Assembly: GCA_016282155.1 (NCBI GenBank)
Contig: JAEEJY010000010.1
Location: forward strand, 1-64,000
Source of the DNA: Caryophanales bacterium
Lineage (GTDB): Bacteria > Bacillota_I > Bacilli_A > RF39 > UBA660
Reading direction: 5' to 3'
DNA: 64,000 nucleotides
Shown here: one piece after another, positions 39,636 to 49,963 of the stretch
Layout: every line of letters begins with the position of its first letter
How positions within the stretch are numbered: position 1 is the first letter of the stretch
Notes under the pieces: model-generated
The model's database searches: none
Seen by the model: only the letters and a program-made list of their open reading frames with translations
Told to the model about the DNA's origin: nothing
Translations under genes and position numbers: made by a program

Positions 39636-41580
39636 TATTTTCTCCTTGGAGTTCAAATAAGATGTCTCTTAATTCCATTGCTCTTTCAAAGTCTAATTCT
39701 TCAGCAGCCTTTTTCATTTCTGCTTCGACATTACTAATTATTTTTAATCTTTCTTCTTTAGTAATCTTATGATCTTCACTTACTATATCATCATTAAACT
39801 TAATAGTTTCTGGAATTTCTTTAATAATTGTTTTTGGTGTAATATTATGTTCTTTATTATATGCTTCTTGGATTTCGCGACGTCTTCTTGTTTCATCAAT
39901 TGCTTCTTTCATTGAATCACTAATGCTATCAGCATACATAATTACTTTCCCACTTGCATTTCTTGCGGCACGTCCAATAGTTTGAATTAAACTACGTGTG
40001 CTTCTTAAGAAACCTTGCTTATCGGCATCCATAATAGCCACTAGAGATACTTCTGGAATGTCTAATCCTTCTCGTAGCAAGTTTATACCTACCAAAACAT
40101 CATATTTTCCCATTCTTAAATCTTTAATTATTTTAAGTCTTTCAAGAGTTTTAACTTCACTATGTAGATAAGCCACTTTAACATTTAATTTCTTTAAGTA
40201 TGTTGTTAATTCTTCAGCCATACGAATAGTTAAAGTTGTTATTAAGACTCTTTCATTCTTTTCACGACGAATATTTATTTCGTTTAATAAATCATCAATT
40301 TGTCCTTCAGTTTTTCTTACTTCGATAATAGGATCTAATAATCCTGTTGGACGAATAATTTGTTCTGTTACATGATCTACTTTAGATAATTCATAATCTC
40401 CTGGAGTAGCAGATATAAAGATAGCTGAATCTATTTTAGAATCAAATTCTTCATATTTTAATGGTCTATTATCTAAAGCACTAGGTAAACGGAATCCATA
40501 ATCTACTAGGATAGATTTTCTAGCTTGGTCTCCATTATACATTCCACGAACTTGAGGTAGAGTAACATGAGATTCGTCTACTACTAAAAGGTAGTCATCA
40601 CCAAAATAATCCATTAGAGTAGTAGGGGTTGCACCTTTTTCCTTCAATGCCATATGACGTGAATAGTTTTCTATTCCACGGCAGAAACCTGTTTCACTTA
40701 GCATCTCCAAATCATAATTAGTTCTTTCATTTAATCTTTGAAATTCTAATAATTTATTATTAGCTTTAAAGTAGGCTAAACGTTCTTCTAATTCTTTCTT
40801 AATATTAACGATAGCTTTTTGCATTTTTTCGTCACTAGTAACAAATAAGCTTGCTGGATAAAATACTATTGATTTTTTGCTAGCTGTAACTTGTCCTGTA
40901 ACAGTATCAAATTCTACAATTCTATCTATCTCATCACCAAAGAATTCTACTCTTATTCCTTTTGTGTGTTGGCTAATAGGAACTACTTCAACAACATCTC
41001 CCTTAGCACGGAATGTCCCTCTTTTTAAATCAATATCATTTCTTTCATAAAGCATTTCTACTAATTTTTCTAATACTTCATTACGACTAATTTCTTGTCC
41101 GACAGTAAGTAAAAGCATTTTATTACGATACTCATCTACTTCACCAATACCATATATACAAGAAACAGAAGACACAACTATTGTATCTTTAAAGTTAAGT
41201 AGAGAAGCTGTTGCACTATGACGAAACTCATCTATTTCATCATTAATTGAAGCATCCTTTTCAATATATGTATCTGTTTTTGCTACATAAGCTTCAGGTT
41301 GATAATAGTCATAATATGATACAAAATATTCTACATGATTATTAGGAAATAGTTCTTTTAATTCCGCATATAATTGACCTGCTAAAGTTTTATTATGGGC
41401 TAATATCAAAGTTGGTTTATTAACTCTATTAATTACGTTTGCAATAGTAAAAGTTTTACCTGTTCCGGTAGCCCCTAGTAATACTTGATATTTTTTCTTT
41501 TCCTCAACACCCTTAACTAATTCATCTATAGCTTTAGGTTGATCACCACTAGGTTGATATTTTGATACTAAATTAAACAT
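39628..41580 (-). CDS. uvrB: Excinuclease ABC subunit B
   Basis: 650 aa, normal length. UvrB forms the damage-verification complex of nucleotide excision repair. Walker [18 protein letters not shown], the beta-hairpin region [29 protein letters not shown], helicase motifs [18 protein letters not shown], and [28 protein letters not shown], and the C-terminal UvrC-binding [20 protein letters not shown] are all seen. uvrA is not in this window. Followed by the overlapping radical SAM gene. Confidence 0.97.
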   Translation of the reverse strand: MFNLVSKYQPSGDQPKAIDELVKGVEEKKKYQVLLGATGTGKTFTIANVINRVNKPTLILAHNKTLAGQLYAELKELFPNNHVEYFVSYYDYYQPEAYVAKTDTYIEKDASINDEIDEFRHSATASLLNFKDTIVVSSVSCIYGIGEVDEYRNKMLLLTVGQEISRNEVLEKLVEMLYERNDIDLKRGTFRAKGDVVEVVPISQHTKGIRVEFFGDEIDRIVEFDTVTGQVTASKKSIVFYPASLFVTSDEKMQKAIVNIKKELEERLAYFKANNKLLEFQRLNERTNYDLEMLSETGFCRGIENYSRHMALKEKGATPTTLMDYFGDDYLLVVDESHVTLPQVRGMYNGDQARKSILVDYGFRLPSALDNRPLKYEEFDSKIDSAIFISATPGDYELSKVDHVTEQIIRPTGLLDPIIEVRKTEGQIDDLLNEINIRREKNERVLITTLTIRMAEELTTYLKKLNVKVAYLHSEVKTLERLKIIKDLRMGKYDVLVGINLLREGLDIPEVSLVAIMDADKQGFLRSTRSLIQTIGRAARNASGKVIMYADSISDSMKEAIDETRRRREIQEAYNKEHNITPKTIIKEIPETIKFNDDIVSEDHKITKEERLKIISNVEAEMKKAAEELDFERAMELRDILFELQGENNV

Positions 41581-41616
41581 ATTATCACCTCTCTTTAACT
41601 GGCAATATTATATCAA

Positions 41617-41640
41617 AAAAAGAGTAATATTACTCTTTTT
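41617..41640 (-). terminator. Terminator of the FtsX-like gene
   Basis: Symmetric stem AAAAAGAGTAA/TTACTCTTTTT flanked by a T run on the minus strand; it lies between this gene and uvrB. Confidence 0.82.
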
Positions 41641-41644
41641 TTAG

Positions 41645-42829
41645 TTATTTTCTATACTTTAAATATACAAATACTCTAAAATATGTATAAATACAGCTTA
41701 AGATTGTTGTAAATACATAAATTAATATTAAAGATCCTAAATATAGTTCATAAGAATATCCTAAATTAATATATTTAAACATAAATTCTTCTTTACCAAA
41801 ATAATAAATTATTAAGATAATTATCATACTTCTTACGAATGCCTTTGTTATATTTAAAAGAACTTCAAGCATATAAAACATACTAATTTTGTTTATATTA
41901 TTACCTTCAGCTAAATATATATTTATTTGACCTTCTTCTAATTTAATCTTCTTTTCAGCATAATTTAGAATGTATAAAACAGCTATAAGACCTAAGAATA
42001 TTAAGATGATAGGATATAAGAAATTATACATTTCTACTTTTACCTCATCAAGTTCAACATATCTTTTTACATTTTCTTCTGCCCAACCTTTAGCTAAAAT
42101 ATTTTTTTCTGTTTCGGCTAAATTCTCATAACTATCAACAACAACATAATAACTTAAAGAATTTTCTTCTTCAAAATATTCTTTAAATAAGCTTGCCTTC
42201 ATATAGCAAGTATTAAATGTATCAAGTTTTTCCTTAGGATCATAAGTACCAGCTACTCTAAACTTTTTATTTATTTCTTCACTGTCTAAATGCAATGGAA
42301 TTTCAATATTTTTACTTAATACTTCCTCCGTATTCATTATATCATTCTTCTCAAGATTACCAGTACTTGCTTTAGTATCAGGGTAGAATGTAATAGGGCA
42401 TACTAAAGTATAATTATTAATTTTAGAAAAACTTGTTCCTTCAATAATAGTAGGTAAATCTTGGTTAGGGACGGCTTTTAAAATGATATTTCCATCATAA
42501 ATAGTATTCTTTAAATTTGTCTTAACCACTTTTTTTAAAGGAGTTTCTCCTACATCTTCTACTGTGGATAACTTTGATAAAACTTTTTTACCACCATCTT
42601 TATAATTCTTAGTTTTATCAACAATTAAAGTACGATAATCAATATTCTTATTTTTCTTAGCACTTATATAAGAACTGTAATTATTATAAGCAAAAATAAG
42701 TCCAAAAGACATTAAAAAACAAAAGCTAAATATCAGTACTAAATTTCTATTTTTCTCCTTAGTTTTTATTTTTTTTGTATATTCTATAAATTGTTTAATA
42801 GTCTTTATAACATTTTTTACTACTTGCAT
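41645..42829 (-). CDS. FtsX/MacB-like permease-topology protein
   Basis: 394 aa. TM1 (about residues 29-48), a roughly 220-residue outside domain, then three C-terminal TM helices (about 268-288, 320-346 and 362-385): the layout of MacB/FtsX-type ABC permeases. Motif LDEVKVEMYNFLYPIILIFLGLIAVLYILN and the short coupling region KIKLEEGQINIYLAEGNNINKI fit that family. No ABC ATPase gene is adjacent, so a partner would have to come from elsewhere. Alternatively an orphan mechanotransmission protein. GGTGATA ribosome site. Confidence 0.62.
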   Translation of the reverse strand: MQVVKNVIKTIKQFIEYTKKIKTKEKNRNLVLIFSFCFLMSFGLIFAYNNYSSYISAKKNKNIDYRTLIVDKTKNYKDGGKKVLSKLSTVEDVGETPLKKVVKTNLKNTIYDGNIILKAVPNQDLPTIIEGTSFSKINNYTLVCPITFYPDTKASTGNLEKNDIMNTEEVLSKNIEIPLHLDSEEINKKFRVAGTYDPKEKLDTFNTCYMKASLFKEYFEEENSLSYYVVVDSYENLAETEKNILAKGWAEENVKRYVELDEVKVEMYNFLYPIILIFLGLIAVLYILNYAEKKIKLEEGQINIYLAEGNNINKISMFYMLEVLLNITKAFVRSMIIILIIYYFGKEEFMFKYINLGYSYELYLGSLILIYVFTTILSCIYTYFRVFVYLKYRK

Positions 42830-42863
42830 ATTATCACCAACATTATTATAGCATAAAAAAAGA

Positions 42864-42885
42864 AAAAGTAGATTTCTCTACTTTT
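42864..42885 (-). terminator. Terminator of the noc-like gene
   Basis: 9-bp stem AAAAGTAGA/TCTACTTTT, loop TTTC, T run on the minus strand, overlapping the stop. Confidence 0.85.
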
Positions 42886-44704
42886 GAATTTTAAATATAA
42901 CTTGGTAAATTGATTCAAAATCAATTTCTTCAGTGTTAACTACAAATCCAGCTTGCTCTAACTTCTTAGCACATTCTCTAACTGCATTGATTGCATCAGT
43001 TAAATTACGTTTAACTGGTTCTTGAACACCACCTAATGTAGGAACTGGCATATCATCTGAAGATACAGGTTGATTTATATTAACTGGCATTATTGAAGGT
43101 TCAACAAATGCTGGCATCTCTGTAGGTGCTGGAGTCTCTTCTGCTTGAGGAGCTACTGGTTCAACTGCAGGCATAACTGCATCCATACTATTTTGTGGTT
43201 CTACACTTTGAGTTGGTGTAGTATCAAAATTTGGTTGCATAAAGTCAAATACTGGAGCTTCTGCATTAGAATCAGCAATTGGTGTTGTAACTACTGGAGC
43301 TACATTATTTGCTGGGATTGTTGCAGGTTCTGCAGGTACTTCAGCTACAGGAGTAGGTACTGCTACTGGTTCTACAGCAGGCATTGCTACTTCTGGAGTA
43401 GTTACTACAGGTTCAACTGTAGGAATTGCTACTTCTGGAGTTGGTGCTACAGGTGCCTCAACTACTGGAGTTGGTGCAGCTGGTACAACTGGAGCCGCTT
43501 CTACTGGTGCTGCAGTTGGTGCTGGCACATCATCAAAACTGAAATTAAATATATCAGTTGAAGATTCTAATGGTTTTTGATCAGAAGGAAGTTTATCTTG
43601 ACTATTTTCAAATGGATTTGCTTCTTCTTTCTCTTCTTCAATTGGTAAACTAAAGAATTTACCGTTTTCCATACTTACAGGTTCTTGTTCAACTTGAACA
43701 GGAGCTGGAGTAGGTACCTCTACTGGTTTTACAGTAGGAGTTAATAAAGATGCCATATCAGCTGCTGGCTTTTCAACATTGATATCTTGGGCATTATTTT
43801 CAATATTTGTAACATCCATGAACCCTGGATTAGTTGCAGGTACAACTGTACTAGTTGGATCTACATTTGCTACTACAGGTTCTACTGGAGCTTGTGGTTT
43901 AATTAATTCTTGAGCTGCGATTGGTTCATTTGTTGCTGCTAAAGCATCAAATGGAGCTGCAGTTGTTTGTGCATCTTGACTAAAAGGATCAAAATTCATA
44001 TCCATATTTGTCATTCCTTCCTCTTTTTTATTCTTTCTTATTTCATCAAATGGATTTTTTACTTCTCCATCTTCCTCTGCTTCAATTACAATAGGAACAG
44101 GTTTTAACATTTTTTGAATTTCTTCATCTGTTTTTCTAACTGTTAATCTATTTTCAATAATCTTATTAAGCATTTCTACTTGCTTTGATTGATCTTGTAA
44201 TCTTAACAATGATCTTGCATGTCTTTCAGAAATTTTTTCTTCTAAGACTGCTTCTTGTACTTCCTCAGCTAAATTAAGTAATCTTAACTTATTTGCAACA
44301 GTACTTTGAGTCTTACCTAATTTAACAGCAAGTTCTTCTTGTGTTAAATATCCCATATCTAGGATTTTTTTATAAGATATAGCTTCTTCAATTGGTGTTA
44401 AGTCTTTTCTTTGTACGTTTTCAATTAAAGCTACTTCAGCACTGTCTTTATCATTTAGATCAGTTACTATTGCAGGAATACTTCTTTTTCCTGCTAATAA
44501 GCTAGCCTTATATCTTCTTTCACCAGCTATAATCTCATATTTATCTCCCATTGCTCTTACAACAATAGGTTGTATAACTCCATGCTCTTTAATTGACTCA
44601 GCTAATTCATTAATTGAGTCTTCATTAAATTTAATACGGGGTTGAAATCTATTAGGCAATACGTCATTTAAATCTAGTTCTACAACTTTTTTTTCAACTT
44701 CCAT
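42878..44704 (-). CDS. noc: Noc-like ParB-family protein with long Pro/Ala-rich tail
   Basis: 608 aa, far longer than Noc or Spo0J (about 280). Residues 1-200 are a ParB/Noc core: LPNRFQPR, the CTP-binding GERRYKA (61-67) and ENVQR (95-99), and a helix-turn-helix TQEELAVKLGKTQSTVANKLRLL with SERHARSLL, which read as Noc rather than Spo0J (QSTxANKLRLL, ERHAR). The amphipathic N-terminal leader of Bacillus Noc is missing. A low-complexity Pro/Ala/Val-rich region (about 240-560) leads to a C-terminal segment AINAVRECAKKLEQAGFVVNTEEIDFESIYQV. Gene order rsmG-noc matches Bacillus. No ParA or Spo0J follows. The symbol is inferred from order and motifs. Confidence 0.8.
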   Translation of the reverse strand: MEVEKKVVELDLNDVLPNRFQPRIKFNEDSINELAESIKEHGVIQPIVVRAMGDKYEIIAGERRYKASLLAGKRSIPAIVTDLNDKDSAEVALIENVQRKDLTPIEEAISYKKILDMGYLTQEELAVKLGKTQSTVANKLRLLNLAEEVQEAVLEEKISERHARSLLRLQDQSKQVEMLNKIIENRLTVRKTDEEIQKMLKPVPIVIEAEEDGEVKNPFDEIRKNKKEEGMTNMDMNFDPFSQDAQTTAAPFDALAATNEPIAAQELIKPQAPVEPVVANVDPTSTVVPATNPGFMDVTNIENNAQDINVEKPAADMASLLTPTVKPVEVPTPAPVQVEQEPVSMENGKFFSLPIEEEKEEANPFENSQDKLPSDQKPLESSTDIFNFSFDDVPAPTAAPVEAAPVVPAAPTPVVEAPVAPTPEVAIPTVEPVVTTPEVAMPAVEPVAVPTPVAEVPAEPATIPANNVAPVVTTPIADSNAEAPVFDFMQPNFDTTPTQSVEPQNSMDAVMPAVEPVAPQAEETPAPTEMPAFVEPSIMPVNINQPVSSDDMPVPTLGGVQEPVKRNLTDAINAVRECAKKLEQAGFVVNTEEIDFESIYQVIFKIQK

Positions 44705-44806
44705 ATCTATCCCTCTATTCTTCTTATTATATTTTACTATAAACCAAAATAAAAGACAATAGATTTTGGGAAATATTTTTTAACCCTTATTTTATAAAGA
44801 AAAAAG

Positions 44807-44819
44807 AAGAATGATTCTT
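44807..44819 (-). terminator. Weak terminator after rsmG
   Basis: Short stem AAGAA/TTCTT with a T-rich flank just past the rsmG stop on the minus strand. Confidence 0.45.
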
Positions 44820-45521
44820 TTATAATCTCTTCTTCTTAATTTCAGCATATTTCCTGGGAAATAAATTATTATCTTTATTTTTTTCTATTTTTATGATGGT
44901 TCTTTGACCATTTTCATTAGGTAATTCAAACTCAATCTTACCAGTTATTTTAGAAAATAATTTACTAAGTGCATTTTTACTTTCATCTAGTTCGTCTGTA
45001 ACATTAGCTTTCATCGCAATAAAGTTTCCATTAACTTTTGTCATTGGTATAGCATATTCTAATAAAACAGATAGATGGGCTACAGCACGAGCTGTAGTTA
45101 TATCAAATTTATTTCTATTAACTTTTGCATATTCTTCACTACGAGCATGAACAGTTTCGATATTAGTTAGTCCTAATTCTTTAATTACTTCATTTAGAAA
45201 CTTTATTCTTTTTTCTAAAGCATCTACTAAAGTCATCTTTATATTAGGAAAAGCTATTTTAATTACTAATCCTGGAAAACCAGCACCTGTTCCAATATCA
45301 CACATAGTTTCAACTTTTGATAAATCAACTATTTTATTCATTGTTAATGAATCATAGAAGTGTTTTAAATATACATCTTCTTTTTTAGTAATGGCTGTTA
45401 AATTAATTTTTTCATTCCATTCAACTAATAATTCATAATATCTTTCTAATTGTTTTAGTTGATTTGCAGTTAACTCAATATTAATTTTTTTTAATTCTTC
45501 AATAAAATTATTTTCTGTCAT
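44820..45521 (-). CDS. rsmG: 16S rRNA (guanine-527-N7)-methyltransferase
   Basis: 233 aa SAM-dependent methyltransferase (GidB) that makes m7G527 in 16S rRNA; loss gives low-level streptomycin resistance. YYELLVEWNEKINLTAITKKEDVYLKHFYDSL and the SAM motif MCDIGTGAGFPGLVIKIAFP are diagnostic, with ITTARAVAHLSVLLEYAIP later. Starts inside the end of mnmG (14-base overlap). A Noc-site-like palindrome lies within its 3' end. Confidence 0.96.
   Translation of the reverse strand: MTENNFIEELKKINIELTANQLKQLERYYELLVEWNEKINLTAITKKEDVYLKHFYDSLTMNKIVDLSKVETMCDIGTGAGFPGLVIKIAFPNIKMTLVDALEKRIKFLNEVIKELGLTNIETVHARSEEYAKVNRNKFDITTARAVAHLSVLLEYAIPMTKVNGNFIAMKANVTDELDESKNALSKLFSKITGKIEFELPNENGQRTIIKIEKNKDNNLFPRKYAEIKKKRL
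44848..44863. other. Noc-binding-site-like palindrome
   Basis: TATTTCCTGGGAAATA differs by one base from the Bacillus Noc consensus (TATTTCCCGGGAAATA). It lies inside rsmG, about 150 bases from the noc-like start, with a further half-site GGGAAATA at 44768. Confidence 0.6.
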
Positions 45522-47400
45522 ATCGATACTCTTTCTTTAAATATATCATTAATATAGATATATCTGCAGGATTAACACCACTTATTCTTAAAGCCTGTCC
45601 TATAGAAGTAGGACGAACTTCATTTAATTTTTGCCTTGCTTCTGAAGCTATATTTTTAATTTTTGAATAATCTATATCTTCAGGGATTAATTTATTTTCT
45701 AAATCAACCATCTTTTCAGCTTCTTTTTTAGCTTTTACAATATATCCTTCATATTTAGCATTAATCTCAGCTTGATATTTAATTTCTTCATCATATGGTA
45801 TTTCATAGAACTTTTCAATATCAGCCATAGATATTTCTGGTCTTTTTAATAAGTTATATAATGTTATACCATCTTTTAATTCTGTTGAATTAATACTTGC
45901 TAAATAATCATTTGTTTCTTTCTTAGGTGTTAATTTATTTTCTTTTAAATATTCAGTTAATTTTTCTATTTCTTCTATTTTTTTATTTAATTTATTATGT
46001 CTTTCTTCATCAATTAAACCAACTTGATATCCATATTCTCTTAAACGCAAATCAGCATTATCACTTCTTAAAAGTAATCTATATTCTGCGCGTGATGTTA
46101 ATAAACGATATGGATCTCTTATTCCTTTATTTACTAAGTCATCAATTAATACTCCGATATAAGATTCATTTCTTTTTAAAATTAAAGGGTCTTTTCCTTC
46201 TATTTTTAATGATGCATTTATACCAGCTATTAATCCTTGTCCAGCAGCTTCTTCATATCCACTAGTACCATTTATTTGTCCGGCTGTAAATAAGTTTTCA
46301 ATTACTTTATTTTCAAGAGATAATTTCATTTGAGTAGGGTATATAGCATCATATTCAATAGCATATGCATATTTTAATATTTTAGCATTTTCTAGTCCTG
46401 GTAAACTATGTACCATTTTTTCTTGAACATCATGTGGCATACTTGTTGAAAAACCTTGTAGATAAATTGTATTACCATAATTAGGATCTTCTTCAATTAT
46501 ACTTTCTGGTTCTAAGAATAATTGATGTCTTTCTTTATCTCTAAATCTTACTATTTTATCTTCAATTGAAGGACAGTATCTAGGTCCTACACCAGTTACA
46601 TCATCAAGACCACCATACATACTAGCCTTAGATAAGTTATCTAAAATAATTTGATGAGTCTCTGGAGTTGTATAGATTAAATGACATGGAACTTGTTTTT
46701 CTAAATCATAAGGTCTATTGTCATCAAAACTAAAATATCTATATTCAAAATCTCCATTTTCTACTTTTGTTTTACTATAATCAATAGTATTCTTATCGAT
46801 TCTTTGTGGAGTTCCTGTTTTTAATCTTATTATTTTTAAACCATATTTTTTTAAGTTATCACTTAAGTGCATACTAGGTCTTTCTCCATGAGGTCCTTCT
46901 CTATGACGAGTAGATCCAACCATAATATCAGCTTTTAAGTATGTTCCTGTTGTTAGGATAACTGCTTTTGAAGTTATTCTTGTTCCATCTTCTAAGATAA
47001 TACCTTCTACTTTATTATCATTAATAATTAAATCTTCAACCATTCCTTCTAAGACAGTTAGATTTTCTTGTTTATATAATTCTTCTTGCATTAGTTTAGG
47101 ATAAATATTCTTATCAGCTTGGGCTCTTAATGCTTGAACAGCAGGTCCCTTAGCACTGTTTAACATCTTGATTTGAATTTTACCTGCATCGGCACATTTA
47201 CCCATTTGTCCACCTAAGGCATCAATTTCACGTACTACTATTCCTTTAGCACTACCACCAATTGATGGATTACATGGCATATCTGCTATATTATTTTTAT
47301 TACCTGTTACTAATAATGTTTTATGTCCTATTCTTGCAGATGCTAAAGATGCCTCGCAACCAGCGTGACCTCCACCTACAACTATAATTTCATAATCCAT
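45508..47400 (-). CDS. mnmG: tRNA uridine-5-carboxymethylaminomethyl modification enzyme MnmG
   Basis: 630 aa FAD protein (GidA) that with MnmE installs cmnm5/nm5 on U34 of tRNAs. N-terminal FAD fold IIVVGGGHAGCEASLASARIG, GSAKGIVVREIDALGGQMG, GPAVQALRAQADK, FTAGQINGTSGYEEAAGQGLIAGINAS; the C-terminal helical domain interacts with MnmE (ALRISGVNPADISILMIYL). Standard length. Between mnmE and rsmG in the conserved Bacillota cluster. Confidence 0.97.
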   Translation of the reverse strand: MDYEIIVVGGGHAGCEASLASARIGHKTLLVTGNKNNIADMPCNPSIGGSAKGIVVREIDALGGQMGKCADAGKIQIKMLNSAKGPAVQALRAQADKNIYPKLMQEELYKQENLTVLEGMVEDLIINDNKVEGIILEDGTRITSKAVILTTGTYLKADIMVGSTRHREGPHGERPSMHLSDNLKKYGLKIIRLKTGTPQRIDKNTIDYSKTKVENGDFEYRYFSFDDNRPYDLEKQVPCHLIYTTPETHQIILDNLSKASMYGGLDDVTGVGPRYCPSIEDKIVRFRDKERHQLFLEPESIIEEDPNYGNTIYLQGFSTSMPHDVQEKMVHSLPGLENAKILKYAYAIEYDAIYPTQMKLSLENKVIENLFTAGQINGTSGYEEAAGQGLIAGINASLKIEGKDPLILKRNESYIGVLIDDLVNKGIRDPYRLLTSRAEYRLLLRSDNADLRLREYGYQVGLIDEERHNKLNKKIEEIEKLTEYLKENKLTPKKETNDYLASINSTELKDGITLYNLLKRPEISMADIEKFYEIPYDEEIKYQAEINAKYEGYIVKAKKEAEKMVDLENKLIPEDIDYSKIKNIASEARQKLNEVRPTSIGQALRISGVNPADISILMIYLKKEYRYDRK

Positions 47401-47410
47401 ATTATCACCT

Positions 47411-48763
47411 CTATTTTCCTAAACAAAATTGACTGAATAATTGATCTATTAATTCTTCTTGGTATGTTTCACCAATAATTTCTCCTAATTTACTCCAAGC
47501 TTCTTTAATATCTATTTCTACCATATCTACTGGTATATCACTTTCGATATTTTTATTTGCTTCCTCTAGTAAATTCTTAGCTTCTTCGATTAAAGCTATA
47601 CTTCTTGCGTTAGAAAGATATGTCATATCTTCTACTTCTATTTCTTCTAAATTATATATTTCTTTTATTTTTGCTTTTAATTCATCAATACCTGTATCAT
47701 TTAGAGCACTTATTTGTACTACATTCTTTATTCCTTCAGGTAAAGTTAATTTATTAGGTAAATCACTTTTATTTATTACAATAATATAATTCTTATCTTT
47801 TAATTTATCTAATATTTCTTTTTCACTATCAGATAATTCAGTATTATTATTTAATACATATAATATTAAATCTGAGTTATCTATTAATTCTAAGCTCTTT
47901 TTAACTCCTATACTTTCTACTAAGTTATCTGTTTCTCTAATTCCGGCCGTATCAATAATATTAAGAAGTAAACCATCTAAAGATATTTTTCCTTCTACAA
48001 TATCACGAGTTGTTCCTTCAATATCTGTTACAATCGCTTTATCTTCATTTAATAATCTATTAAGTAAACTACTTTTACCTACATTAGGTTTTCCTATTAT
48101 TGAAGTCTTAATACCATCATTAATTAAGATAGCATTATTACTATCATTTAAGATTTTATTTATTTTCTTCAATAAGTTATCCATCTTAGGACCAATATCT
48201 TTTGTTTTTAAATCAACAATATCTTCATATTCTGGATAATCTATATTTACTTCAATATTAGCAAGTATTTCAATAATATCTTGTCTTAATTCTTTAATTA
48301 AATTAGATGTCTTACCATTTAACTGATTAATTGCTAATTTATGACTTTTATCTGTTTTAGCATTAATAAGATCCATTACACCTTCTGCTTCTGTTAAATC
48401 TATACGTCCATTTAAGAAAGCTCTCTTTGTAAATTCCCCTGGTTCTGCTAAACGACAACCATTCTTTAATAATAATTTTAAAATATAATTAGTTGTTGAA
48501 ATTCCTCCGTGAGCATTTATTTCTACTACATCTTCCATAGTAAATGTTCTGGGAGCCTTCATAACACTAATTAATACTTCATCGATTACATTATCTCCAT
48601 CTACTATATAATCATAATTTATAGTATGAGATTCTACTTTATCTAATTTTTTTCTCTTTGTTATTCCATTAACTATTTTTATAGCATCTTTACCACTAAC
48701 TCTTATTATTGAGATAGCTCCAACACCTAAAGCTGTTGAAATAGCAGTTATAGTATCGTTCAT
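47411..48763 (-). CDS. mnmE: tRNA modification GTPase MnmE
   Basis: 450 aa. MnmE (TrmE) binds a folate in its N-terminal domain and uses a K+-activated GTPase domain to drive U34 modification with MnmG. N-terminal DTITAISTALGVGAISIIRVSGKDAI, the insertion after LTEAEGVMDLINAKT, G1 IGKPNVGKSSLLNRLL, G3 IDTAGIRETDN, NKSDL, and the C-terminal FCLGK with the conserved Cys. 10 bases from mnmG. Confidence 0.97.
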   Translation of the reverse strand: MNDTITAISTALGVGAISIIRVSGKDAIKIVNGITKRKKLDKVESHTINYDYIVDGDNVIDEVLISVMKAPRTFTMEDVVEINAHGGISTTNYILKLLLKNGCRLAEPGEFTKRAFLNGRIDLTEAEGVMDLINAKTDKSHKLAINQLNGKTSNLIKELRQDIIEILANIEVNIDYPEYEDIVDLKTKDIGPKMDNLLKKINKILNDSNNAILINDGIKTSIIGKPNVGKSSLLNRLLNEDKAIVTDIEGTTRDIVEGKISLDGLLLNIIDTAGIRETDNLVESIGVKKSLELIDNSDLILYVLNNNTELSDSEKEILDKLKDKNYIIVINKSDLPNKLTLPEGIKNVVQISALNDTGIDELKAKIKEIYNLEEIEVEDMTYLSNARSIALIEEAKNLLEEANKNIESDIPVDMVEIDIKEAWSKLGEIIGETYQEELIDQLFSQFCLGK

Positions 48764-48773
48764 AAGTTCCTCC

Positions 48774-49304
48774 TTATTTTATTTTTTTAAATATCAAAGC
48801 TAATCCTACATATTTATATAACTGTTTAGGATGTTTGAATATTTCTAAAGAAGTAAACTTATCAACAATAGTTATTATCCAGCCCTCACAATATTTAGGA
48901 GGAGTTACAGTTAAAGGAAACATGTGTTTTTTTATTGAATCAGCTATTTTATTATTTATCATATTAGGAAAATAAATTTGCGAATTTATAAGCGCCTCAG
49001 TAGGGTGTATAAATCCATGCAGATTTTTTATTCCTTTTTTAGGATGAAGTTGCCAATCATCATAATAGAAGTCATGTAATAAACCAGCAATAGCTGCACT
49101 TCTATAATCTAACTTCATCTTTTTAGCAATCTTATATGAATAATATGAAACATAAAGACTGTGTGTATATACAGATCTATTTTCATGATGGTGATATTCT
49201 AAACGCTTTTGAAATTCAGGATGTTCTATAATTTCTTTTACAATATCATAATATTCATCATCGATTTTTCTAAATATTTTTTCTAAATCTTTAGTTTCAT
49301 TCAT
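48774..49304 (-). CDS. HD-domain protein (predicted phosphohydrolase)
   Basis: 176 aa from ATG 49302-49304; the 12-codon longer frame lacks a ribosome site. HD superfamily signature: YHHHENRSVYTHSLYVSYYSYKIAKKM, GLLHDFYYDDW (HD), HPTEALINSQ and IVDKFTS (final Asp), consistent with a metal-dependent phosphohydrolase, possibly on nucleotides. Lies between jag and mnmE, where Bacillus has no homologue. Substrate unknown. Confidence 0.82.
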   Translation of the reverse strand: MNETKDLEKIFRKIDDEYYDIVKEIIEHPEFQKRLEYHHHENRSVYTHSLYVSYYSYKIAKKMKLDYRSAAIAGLLHDFYYDDWQLHPKKGIKNLHGFIHPTEALINSQIYFPNMINNKIADSIKKHMFPLTVTPPKYCEGWIITIVDKFTSLEIFKHPKQLYKYVGLALIFKKIK

Positions 49305-49351
49305 AGATATCGCCCTTTCAATTGAATAATTATACACCAAAAAACTAAAAA

Positions 49352-49375
49352 AAAGAAGACTTTTTAGTCTTCTTT
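49352..49375 (-). terminator. Terminator of rpmH-rnpA-yidC-jag
   Basis: 10-bp stem AAAGAAGACT/AGTCTTCTTT with loop TTTT and a long T run on the minus strand. Confidence 0.88.
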
Positions 49376-49963
49376 ATAACTTATTACAACATAACGTTGA
49401 GGTTCTTCACCAAAGCTTTCAGTTGTTAAATTTTTAAAACCACTTACTATTTCATGCACTAATCTTCTTGAATATGAATTCATTGGATCTAATTTTGCAT
49501 CTATTTTAGTATTTAATACTTCTTTAGCAATTCTTTTTACTTCTCTTTCTAAGCGTTTTTCTTTATTCATTTTATAACCTGCAGCATCAACATTAATTCT
49601 AATATTAAATCCTGTAGCGTTATTTAAAGCTTGATGTAAAAGTAATTGAATTGAATTTAATGTTTTTCCTTCTTTTCCTATTAATATAGGATTAGATTCA
49701 CTTATTAACATTACACTATAACTTTTGTTATCTACTAATCTTATTTCAGTATTAACTTTTATATCCATAGCAAGCGCGATATTAATTATGTATTCTTTAA
49801 TGAATTGCTTAACGTCTTCCTTATTTATATAAGTTAATTCATATTTTTTACCTTTAAATAATTTACCTGGAATTTCTTCGATTTTATAGAATACCTCATC
49901 CACATTAATACTGTTTAATAATTCTTGTTCTGATTTTCCTTCGATTTTATTTACGTCTATCAT
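49364..49963 (-). CDS. khpB: RNA-binding protein KhpB (Jag)
   Basis: 199 aa from ATG 49961-49963 with AGGAG nine bases upstream. Short Jag_N domain (EGKSEQELLNSI), KH domain with GxxG loop ILIGKEGKTLNSIQLLLHQAL, and R3H domain (SRRLVHEIVSGFKNLTTESFGEEPQRYVVI). With KhpA it is a global RNA-binding factor affecting cell elongation in Gram-positives. The longer reading overlaps yidC further and lacks a better ribosome site. Confidence 0.94.
   Translation of the reverse strand: MIDVNKIEGKSEQELLNSINVDEVFYKIEEIPGKLFKGKKYELTYINKEDVKQFIKEYIINIALAMDIKVNTEIRLVDNKSYSVMLISESNPILIGKEGKTLNSIQLLLHQALNNATGFNIRINVDAAGYKMNKEKRLEREVKRIAKEVLNTKIDAKLDPMNSYSRRLVHEIVSGFKNLTTESFGEEPQRYVVISYKED

Noticed and set aside
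43145-43561. 138-aa plus-strand frame rich in Trp, Cys and Tyr
   Set aside because: It is the antisense shadow of the Pro/Ala-rich tail of the noc-like gene.
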